64,000 nucleotides of DNA from Achromobacter kerstersii (GTDB taxonomy: Bacteria > Pseudomonadota > Gammaproteobacteria > Burkholderiales > Burkholderiaceae_B). The position numbers and the translations under genes were made by a program. Below the pieces are notes generated by a model that did no database searches, was not told the DNA's origin, and saw only the letters and a list, made by a program, of their open reading frames with translations. The DNA is taken from positions 124,001-188,000 of the forward strand of contig NZ_CADIJQ010000011.1 of NCBI RefSeq assembly GCF_902859595.1, in the 5' to 3' direction. Positions 58,243 to 64,000 of this stretch are shown one piece after another. The stretch's first letter is position 1, and every line of letters starts with the position of its first letter.

Positions 58243-59283
58243 ATGTTCAAACGTGTCTTCAAACAAGTTTCCCTGGGCGTCGCGCTGAGCGCCGCCGTGT
58301 TTGCCGTCCAGGCCGCCGATGTGACCGGCGCCGGCGCATCGTTCCCGTACCCGGTCTACGCCAAGTGGGCGTCGGACTACAAGGCAGCCACCAACAACGC
58401 GGTCAACTACCAGTCGATCGGTTCGGGCGGCGGCCAGCAACAAATCATCGCCAAGACCGTCGATTTCGGCGCCTCGGACGATCCCATGAAGGCCGCTGAC
58501 CTGGAAAAGAATGGTCTGCTGCAATTCCCGGCTGTTATCGGTGGCACCGTGGCCGTCGTTAACGTTGACGGCGTCGAGCCGGGCAAGCTGAAGCTGTCGG
58601 GCCCCGTGCTGGCCGACATCTTCCTGGGCAAGATCAAGAAGTGGGACGACAACGCCATCAAGGCGCTGAACCCCGACGTCAAGCTGCCGTCTGCCGACAT
58701 CATCGTCGTGCACCGTTCGGACGGCTCGGGCACCACCTTCGGCTGGACCAACTACCTGTCCAAGGTGTCGGCTGACTGGAAGTCGCAAGTGGGTGAAGGC
58801 AAGGCCGTCAAGTGGCCCGTGGGTCAAGGCGGCAAGGGCAACGAAGGCGTCGCCGCCTACGTTGGCCAGCTGAAGAACTCCATCGGCTACGTGGAATACG
58901 CCTACGCCAAGCAAAACAAGCTGGCCTGGACGCAGCTGAAGAACAAGGAAGGCAAGTTTGTTCAGCCGGAACAAAAGGCCTTCGCTGCTGCCGCTGCCAA
59001 CGCCGACTGGAAGAGCGCGCCGGGTATGGGCGTGGTCCTGACCGACGAGCCGGGCGCCGATTCGTGGCCCGTCACCGCCGCCACCTTCATCCTGATCCAC
59101 AAGTCGCAAGACAAGCCGGCTCAGGGCAAGGCTGTGCTGGAGTTCTTTGACTGGGCGTTCAAGAACGGCGCCAAGTCGGCTGAAACGATGGACTACGTGC
59201 CGTTGCCGGAAGCCGTCACCAAGGAAATTCGCGCTGCTTGGGGCGAAGTGAAGGCTGCCGACGGCAAGGCCGTCTGGAAGTAA
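58243..59283 (+). CDS. pstS: Phosphate-binding protein PstS
   Basis: 346-residue periplasmic phosphate receptor of the Pst importer. Signal peptide about 1-24 (KQVSLGVALSAAVFAVQA), mature start ADVTGAGASFPYPVYAKW, and phosphate-contact motifs GSGGGQQQ, GASDDP and RSDGSGTTF. AGAAGGAA lies upstream of ATG 58243. First gene of pstSCAB; a stable hairpin follows in the pstS-pstC gap, which could favour a higher level of PstS. Confidence 0.97.
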   Translation: MFKRVFKQVSLGVALSAAVFAVQAADVTGAGASFPYPVYAKWASDYKAATNNAVNYQSIGSGGGQQQIIAKTVDFGASDDPMKAADLEKNGLLQFPAVIGGTVAVVNVDGVEPGKLKLSGPVLADIFLGKIKKWDDNAIKALNPDVKLPSADIIVVHRSDGSGTTFGWTNYLSKVSADWKSQVGEGKAVKWPVGQGGKGNEGVAAYVGQLKNSIGYVEYAYAKQNKLAWTQLKNKEGKFVQPEQKAFAAAAANADWKSAPGMGVVLTDEPGADSWPVTAATFILIHKSQDKPAQGKAVLEFFDWAFKNGAKSAETMDYVPLPEAVTKEIRAAWGEVKAADGKAVWK

Positions 59284-59287
59284 AGGG

Positions 59288-59339
59288 GGGTGGCGCGCTG
59301 GGGCCTGGCAGGTATGCAGAACCCCCGCGCGCCCAACCC
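59288..59339 (+). other. GC-rich stem-loop between pstS and pstC
   Basis: GGGT-GG-CGCGC on the left pairs, with two single-base bulges, with GCGCG-C-CC-A-ACCC on the right, and GGGG/CCCC can close the loop. No T-run, so more likely a message stabiliser or partial terminator than a true end. Confidence 0.45.
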
Positions 59340-59440
59340 ATCAAGCCATCGCCCCTTGAATTCCGCGAACGGAAGGACAGGGGCGGTGCGCTGCAAGACC
59401 CTCGATGTTTTCCCCCAGGTTCTCTAAGGAAAGTCCATCC

Positions 59441-60457
59441 ATGAGCGCGGTAATGGATAATAGTGTGCCGCTTTCGCCCAGCGTGGCGGACTCCGTGACT
59501 ACCGGCACGCCTTCGCCTATGAAGCAAAATAAAAACGCGCTGATGGATGCGCTATTCAAGAATCTGACCCGCCTGTTCGCCTTCCTGGTGTTCATTTTGC
59601 TGGCGGCGATTCTGGTATCCCTGATCTACGGCAGCCGCGAGTCGCTGGCCAAATACGGCTTGTCGTTCCTGTGGCTGAACGACTGGGACCCGGTCAATCA
59701 GAACTACGGCGCGGTGGTGCCCATCATCGGCACCCTGCTGACGTCGGCCATCGCCCTCATCATCGCCGTGCCCGTCTCGTTCGGCATTGCCATCTTCCTG
59801 ACCGAGCTGTCGCCGACCTGGCTGCGCCGCCCGTTGGGCACGGCCGTTGAAATGCTGGCCGCCATTCCGTCCATCATCTACGGCATGTGGGGCCTGTTCG
59901 TCTTCGTGCCGGTGTTCCAGCAGTATGTGCAACCGTTCCTGATCGCCACCTTGGGCAGCGTGCCTGTCATTGGCGGCATCTTCGCGGGTCCGCCGTTCGG
60001 CATCGGCATCTTCACGGCCGGCCTGATCCTGTCGATCATGATCATCCCGTTCATCGCCGCAGTGATGCGCGACGTGTTCGAACTGGTGCCGGCGATGCTG
60101 AAGGAATCGGCCTACGGCCTGGGCAGCACGACCTGGGAAGTGATGTGGCGCGTGGTGCTGCCCTTCACGAAGTCGGGCGTCATCGGCGGCATCATGCTGG
60201 GCCTGGGGCGCGCCCTGGGCGAGACGATGGCTGTCACCTTCGTGATCGGCAACGCCTTCAAGTGGTCCGGTTCGCTGTTCTCGCCGGGCAACTCGATCGC
60301 CTCGGCGCTGGCCAACGAATTCAATGAAGCGGGCGGCATTCAGAAGTCGGCGTTGCTGGAGCTGGGGTTGATCCTGTTCCTGATCACGACGATCGTGCTG
60401 GCGCTGGCCAAAGTGCTGCTGGTTCGCCTGTCTGCTGGCGAAGGCAAGAAGACCTGA
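59441..60457 (+). CDS. pstC: Phosphate ABC transporter permease PstC
   Basis: 338-residue inner-membrane permease with about six helices from residue 45 on and the EAA-like loop ESAYGLGSTTWEVMWRVVLP. ATG 59441 is chosen because AAGGAA lies at 59426-59431; an ATG at 59405 would add 12 residues. The first 40 residues are a polar cytoplasmic lead. Confidence 0.95.
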   Translation: MSAVMDNSVPLSPSVADSVTTGTPSPMKQNKNALMDALFKNLTRLFAFLVFILLAAILVSLIYGSRESLAKYGLSFLWLNDWDPVNQNYGAVVPIIGTLLTSAIALIIAVPVSFGIAIFLTELSPTWLRRPLGTAVEMLAAIPSIIYGMWGLFVFVPVFQQYVQPFLIATLGSVPVIGGIFAGPPFGIGIFTAGLILSIMIIPFIAAVMRDVFELVPAMLKESAYGLGSTTWEVMWRVVLPFTKSGVIGGIMLGLGRALGETMAVTFVIGNAFKWSGSLFSPGNSIASALANEFNEAGGIQKSALLELGLILFLITTIVLALAKVLLVRLSAGEGKKT

Positions 60458-60483
60458 CGCGCCGCGAGCACAAGGAAAAGATC

Positions 60484-61338
60484 ATGGCTGTCTCCGTACT
60501 CAATATGCAGAATGGCGTTTACCGACGCCGCCGCATCCTCAACCGCATCATGCTGACGGTGTCGCTGGGCACGCTGGCGTTCGGCTTGTTCTGGCTGTTC
60601 TGGATCATCCTGACCCTGCTGACCAAGGGCGCGCCCGCGCTGTCCTACACGCTGTTCACCGAGATCACGCCGCCCCCGGGTCAAACCGGCGGCCTGATCA
60701 ACGCGATTTTCGGCAGCGTGGTGATGGCGGGCGTGGGCACGCTGATCGGCACGCCGGTCGGTATTCTGGCTGGCACCTACCTGGCTGAATATGGCCAGCG
60801 CGGCTGGCTGGCGCCGGCCACGCGCTTCCTGAACGATGTGTTGCTGTCCGCACCGTCCATCATCATCGGCCTGTTCATCTACGCCGTGTACGTGGCGCAG
60901 GTGGGCCATTACTCGGGCTGGGCGGGCGCGCTGGCGCTGTCCATCCTGGTGATACCGGTGGTGGTGCGCACGACCGACAACATGCTGCTGCTGGTGCCCA
61001 ACAGCTTGCGTGAAGCGGCTGCGGCGCTGGGTTGCCCCAAGTGGCGCATGATCACGCTGGTGTGCTATCGCGCCGCCAAGACCGGCATCATCACCGGCGT
61101 GCTGCTGGCCATTGCCCGGATCTCGGGCGAGACCGCGCCGCTGCTGTTCACCGCGCTGTCCAACCAGTTCATGTCGTTCAACATGAACGCGCCGATGGCC
61201 AACCTGCCAGTCGTCATCTACCAATACGCCGCCAGCCCCTTCAAGGACTGGAACGACCTGGCCTGGGCCGGGGCTACGCTGATTACGTTGCTGGTGCTGG
61301 GCATCAACATCATTGCCCGCAACATGTTCCGCAAGTAA
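60484..61338 (+). CDS. pstA: Phosphate ABC transporter permease PstA
   Basis: 284-residue permease partner of PstC: six helices, loop REAAAALGCPKWRMITLVCYRAAKTGI, and ARISGETAPLLFTAL typical of PstA. Ribosome site AAGGAAAAG before ATG 60484. Confidence 0.96.
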   Translation: MAVSVLNMQNGVYRRRRILNRIMLTVSLGTLAFGLFWLFWIILTLLTKGAPALSYTLFTEITPPPGQTGGLINAIFGSVVMAGVGTLIGTPVGILAGTYLAEYGQRGWLAPATRFLNDVLLSAPSIIIGLFIYAVYVAQVGHYSGWAGALALSILVIPVVVRTTDNMLLLVPNSLREAAAALGCPKWRMITLVCYRAAKTGIITGVLLAIARISGETAPLLFTALSNQFMSFNMNAPMANLPVVIYQYAASPFKDWNDLAWAGATLITLLVLGINIIARNMFRK

Positions 61339-61349
61339 AGATCGCTTTG

Positions 61350-61370
61350 CCGGCGCGCGTGGCGCGCCGG
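61350..61370 (+). other. Perfect hairpin between pstA and pstB
   Basis: CCGGCGCGC / GCGCGCCGG, 9 bp with a GTG loop, 16 bases before the pstB start. No T-run; probably an intercistronic message structure. Confidence 0.6.
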
Positions 61371-61386
61371 AGCCAAGGGAAAAGAA

Positions 61387-62163
61387 ATGGAAAACACCGC
61401 TACCGCCGTCAAGAACAAGATCGAGGTCAAGAACCTGAACTTCTACTACGGCAAGTTCCATGCGATCCGCAATGTGAACATGTCGATCCAGGAGAAGAAG
61501 GTCACGGCCTTCATCGGCCCGTCGGGCTGCGGCAAATCGACCTTGTTGCGCACGTTCAACCGCATGTTTGAGCTGTATCCGGGCCAACGCGCCGAAGGCG
61601 AAATCATCCTGGACGGTGAGAACCTGCTGACGGCCAAGACCGATATTTCGCTGATCCGCGCGAAAGTCGGCATGGTGTTCCAGAAGCCGACGCCGTTCCC
61701 GATGAGCATCTACGACAACATCGCGTTTGGCGTGCGCCTGTTCGAACGCCTGTCCAAGGGCGAAATGGACGAGCGCGTGGAATGGGCGCTGAGCAAGGCG
61801 GCCCTGTGGAACGAAGTGAAGGACAAGCTGCATCAAAGCGGCAACAGCCTGTCGGGCGGCCAGCAACAGCGTCTGTGCATTGCACGCGGCGTGGCCATCA
61901 AGCCGGAAGTGTTGCTGCTGGACGAGCCCTGCTCGGCGCTGGACCCCATTTCCACTGCCAAGATCGAAGAGCTGATCGCCGAACTGAAGAACGACTACAC
62001 GGTCGTGATCGTGACGCACAACATGCAGCAGGCCGCGCGCTGCTCGGACTACACCGCCTATATGTACCTGGGCGAACTCATGGAATTCGGCCAGACCGAC
62101 CAGATCTTCGTGAAGCCGTCGCGCAAGGAAACGGAAGACTACATCACGGGCCGTTTCGGCTGA
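61387..62163 (+). CDS. pstB: Phosphate ABC transporter ATP-binding protein PstB
   Basis: 258-residue ATPase of the Pst importer: Walker A GPSGCGKST, signature LSGGQQQRLCIA, Walker B VLLLDEPCSALDP, H-loop VTHNMQQAARCSDY. It ends the operon; a terminator follows at 62181 and phoU, often next, is absent here. Confidence 0.97.
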   Translation: MENTATAVKNKIEVKNLNFYYGKFHAIRNVNMSIQEKKVTAFIGPSGCGKSTLLRTFNRMFELYPGQRAEGEIILDGENLLTAKTDISLIRAKVGMVFQKPTPFPMSIYDNIAFGVRLFERLSKGEMDERVEWALSKAALWNEVKDKLHQSGNSLSGGQQQRLCIARGVAIKPEVLLLDEPCSALDPISTAKIEELIAELKNDYTVVIVTHNMQQAARCSDYTAYMYLGELMEFGQTDQIFVKPSRKETEDYITGRFG

Positions 62164-62180
62164 TTGCCAGCATCAATGCA

Positions 62181-62210
62181 AAAAGCGCGCCACATCGGCG
62201 CGTTTTTTTT
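62181..62210 (+). terminator. Rho-independent terminator after pstB
   Basis: AAAAGCGCGCC pairs with GGCGCGTTTTT around an ACATC loop, followed by more T. Ends pstSCAB. Confidence 0.88.
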
Positions 62211-62293
62211 GGTGGTCAGGAGCGCTGCACGGTGGGCGTGGCTCCCGGTGCGGCTCCCGCAGCGGGTGGGATTCTGGTATAGTCTGCACCCTT

Positions 62294-62370
62294 CGGGGCG
62301 TAGCGCAGCCTGGTAGCGCATCTGCTTTGGGAGCAGAGGGTCGTGAGTTCGAATCCCACCGCCCCGACCA
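62294..62370 (+). tRNA. tRNA-Pro(UGG)
   Basis: 77 bases with encoded CCA (62368-62370). Acceptor CGGGGCG/CGCCCCG, anticodon stem CTGCT/AGCAG with loop TTGGGAG region giving anticodon UGG, and T loop GTTCGAATC. Reads proline codons, mainly CCA. Confidence 0.96.
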
Positions 62371-62378
62371 AAAAAATT

Positions 62379-62411
62379 CAAGGGCTTACGCTTTTAAAGC
62401 GTAAGCCCTTG
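62379..62411 (+). terminator. Terminator after tRNA-Pro
   Basis: Perfect 13-bp stem CAAGGGCTTACGC / GCGTAAGCCCTTG with a TTTTAAA loop, then TTCATTT. Confidence 0.8.
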
Positions 62412-62468
62412 TTCATTTCTGCGGCGCCATGGGTACCCCTATAGGTACCATCGACGCGCCGTCGTTTC

Positions 62469-63068
62469 TCAGAATGTCGGCAAATCCAGCGCGGCCCGGA
62501 ACCGGTTCTTGACGTGGACGCCATCGCGCGGTGGCAGCGCACGCGCCGGTTCGTCGGGCAGGATGAACACCTGCGCGAATGCCACGCCGCGCCGGGCCTT
62601 CACCCGTTCTGCGACCTCGCTCGCCTGATCCGTTTCGCGGACGCTGAAGGCATCCTTGATGCCGAACCCCCGCGCCACCGCGACCAGGTCAGTGCCCAGG
62701 CTGGTGTGGCTGCGCTGCATGCCGGTTTCGCCAAAGTGGCCGTTGTCCAGCACCACGATCGTCAGGTTCTTTGGTTGTTTGGCGCCTATGGTGCCCAGGG
62801 TGCCGACACCCATCAATTGTTCACCATCCCCGGTGATTACGACGACCGAGCGCGCAGGCTGCGCCAGCGCCAGTCCAAGTCCCATCGCCGCGGCGCCGCC
62901 CATGGCGCCCCAGAGATAGAAGTTGTGGTCCCGGTCGCCGGCGGCAAAGACGTCATAGGAAGGCGACCCCAGGCCGGAAATGACCAACGCATCAGGAGCT
63001 GCGGCGATCAGTTGCGACACGAAGGCGCGGCGCTCGACGGCGCCGGATGCGTTCACGTGGGTCGACAT
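62469..63068 (-). CDS. TPP-dependent decarboxylase, C-terminal (beta) subunit, sulfo-/phosphonopyruvate type
   Basis: 199-residue thiamine-diphosphate-binding pyrimidine/pyrophosphate domain. The TPP motif starts Gly80-Asp81-Gly82 and ends Asn109 (GDG, 26 residues, N), with LDNGHFGETGMQ after it. It equals the C-terminal third of phosphonopyruvate decarboxylase or the ComE subunit of sulfopyruvate decarboxylase. Its ATG 63068 overlaps the alpha-subunit stop by one base (TAATG), so the two are made together. The true 2-oxo acid substrate is unknown. Confidence 0.85.
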   Translation of the reverse strand: MSTHVNASGAVERRAFVSQLIAAAPDALVISGLGSPSYDVFAAGDRDHNFYLWGAMGGAAAMGLGLALAQPARSVVVITGDGEQLMGVGTLGTIGAKQPKNLTIVVLDNGHFGETGMQRSHTSLGTDLVAVARGFGIKDAFSVRETDQASEVAERVKARRGVAFAQVFILPDEPARALPPRDGVHVKNRFRAALDLPTF

Positions 63069-63604
63069 TAGTTGCGCTCCCATTTCTTGCGTCCGATCAA
63101 CGTCTGCGAAAGCAGTACGGCCACCTGTTCGCCCGCCAGGAAGGCGGAATCGAGCGCGGCGCTGACAATCTCGCCGACCTCTTCAGGATTCGAAGCCCTA
63201 AGCACCGTGATCCCCATCAATTCCAGCGCCTGCTGCGTCGTCTTGCCCATCGGACCTTGCCACGGATTGAACTCGGCATACTCACCGCGCATGGTCACCA
63301 GCGCCAGGAAGGGAAAGTTGCAGCTGCGCAGCAACGAAAACATGTTCACGCAATTGCCCACGCCGCTGCTTTGCATCAGCAGCGCGGCGCGCTGGCCGCC
63401 AAGCCACGCGCCGCTGACCAGCGCCACGCCCTCTTCTTCCGTCGTCAGAACAACGTCGTTGATGTCAGGGTCCAGCTGAGCCTGCCGAATGGCGTAGGCA
63501 TGGCCGGCGTCCGGCACATAAGCGATCTGGCGGATGCCGCCGGATTTCAAGGCGTCAAACACGGCTTGCTGCCAAGCCGGCGCCTCGGTAGTGGTCGAAG
63601 TCAT
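63068..63604 (-). CDS. TPP-dependent decarboxylase, N-terminal (alpha) subunit, sulfo-/phosphonopyruvate type
   Basis: 178-residue N-terminal TPP enzyme domain: VPDAGHAYAIRQAQ, then the TPP-activating Glu in LTTEEEGVALVSGAWLGGQRAALLMQSSGVGN. It corresponds to ComD of sulfopyruvate decarboxylase. ATG 63604 is chosen (GGAA upstream); an in-frame ATG at 63640 lacks a ribosome site. Together with the beta subunit it forms one split enzyme, divergent from a LysR gene that probably controls it. Confidence 0.85.
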   Translation of the reverse strand: MTSTTTEAPAWQQAVFDALKSGGIRQIAYVPDAGHAYAIRQAQLDPDINDVVLTTEEEGVALVSGAWLGGQRAALLMQSSGVGNCVNMFSLLRSCNFPFLALVTMRGEYAEFNPWQGPMGKTTQQALELMGITVLRASNPEEVGEIVSAALDSAFLAGEQVAVLLSQTLIGRKKWERN

Positions 63605-63720
63605 GGTTTCTATTCCCAGTGGCTGAGTACTTCGATCCATCTTATATCGCTATAGAATTGCCAACTAAATAGAATTATTTGATGGATCTCATCACCCATC
63701 TGCATACCCCGGAGGCATTG

Positions 63721-64000
63721 ATGGACCTGAAGCAATTGAAGGCGTTCGTGACGGTGGCGGAGACCGGCAGCGTGACCAGCGCCGCGCGTCTGCTGAACAT
63801 CGTGCAGCCGGCGGTCTCGCGCCAGTTGAAGCTGCTGGAAGATGACATCGGCGCGCCGCTCTTTACTCGCGGCCGCCTTGGGATGGAGCTGACGGACGCC
63901 GGCAAGACGCTCGAGGACTACGCCCGCCGCGCCTTGAACGAGCTGGATCGGGCGCGAGCCGAGATCCGGCCGTCCAGCGGGACCGTGGGAGGCATCGTTA
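63721..64000 (+). CDS. LysR-family regulator, N-terminal part (cut by window edge)
   Basis: The first 93 residues: the winged helix-turn-helix is MDLKQLKAFVTVAETGSV, then TSAARLLNIVQPAVSRQLKLLEDDIGAPLFTRG. ATG 63721 follows GGAGG at 63711-63715; an in-frame ATG at 63682 is less likely. It is divergent from the TPP decarboxylase genes, the usual layout for a LysR regulator and its target; the AT-rich gap 63605-63720 should hold its sites. Confidence 0.92.
   Translation, partial: MDLKQLKAFVTVAETGSVTSAARLLNIVQPAVSRQLKLLEDDIGAPLFTRGRLGMELTDAGKTLEDYARRALNELDRARAEIRPSSGTVGGIV

Noticed and set aside
62294..62470. Integration site at tRNA-Pro, or at tRNA-Arg (2871-2945)
   Set aside because: No integrase and no second copy of either tRNA 3' end was seen in the window.

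Overview
This is a GC-rich, gene-dense chromosomal window from a betaproteobacterium of the Alcaligenaceae, most likely Achromobacter or a close Bordetella relative. I infer this from protein style and gene order (carAB ... greA-yhbY-rlmE-ftsH-folP-glmM, ppx/ppk-pstSCAB). No database search was possible. I see no rRNA, CRISPR array, insertion sequence or prophage. Most of the window is housekeeping sequence with accessory operons between.

Layout. 1-2.9 kb: a zinc alcohol dehydrogenase cut by the left edge, a small ribbon-helix-helix protein, a PBP7-type D-Ala-D-Ala peptidase and tRNA-Arg(CCU). 3.2-9.4 kb: an acetate island. It has a PAS/hybrid histidine kinase converging on a minus-strand operon yjcH-actP-acs-LuxR response regulator, with a palindrome (TAGGG-N5-CCCTA) at an activator position upstream. 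9.7-17.5 kb: an MFS transporter, a one-helix small protein and an AddAB-like nuclease/helicase pair. 17.5-21.5 kb: a 4 x 33 bp tandem repeat, the 4.5S SRP RNA, a REP-like inverted repeat, then dnaX-ybaB-recR. 21.6-25.5 kb: a CaiB-type CoA-transferase with a NitT/TauT-type ABC importer. 25.5-29.4 kb: a bacteriophytochrome operon.

29.5-35.7 kb: a carboxymuconolactone-decarboxylase-family protein, transaldolase and carAB. 35.8-46.2 kb: an accessory block (SDR, histidine phosphatase, LysR, Fe3+/organophosphate-type ABC importer, FlxA-like protein, NCS2 uracil/xanthine permease, chemoreceptor) that separates carB from greA. 46.6-53 kb: greA, yhbY, rlmE, ftsH (TTG start), folP, glmM. 53.2-62.2 kb: olsB, then polyphosphate and phosphate genes (ppx, ppk, pstSCAB) with clear Pho boxes. 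62.3-64 kb: tRNA-Pro(UGG), a two-subunit TPP-dependent decarboxylase and a divergent LysR gene cut by the right edge.

The best candidate for an undescribed system is the four-gene bacteriophytochrome operon at 25.5-29.4 kb. It encodes a biliverdin-type phytochrome kinase, a stand-alone receiver, a kinase-like protein that keeps a phospho-His box but no visible ATP-binding motifs (possible phosphotransferase), and a heme oxygenase that could make the chromophore. This looks like a complete red-light phosphorelay without an output domain. Second-tier candidates are the self-contained acetate two-component circuit and a terminator-rich leader before greA that resembles E. coli GraL.
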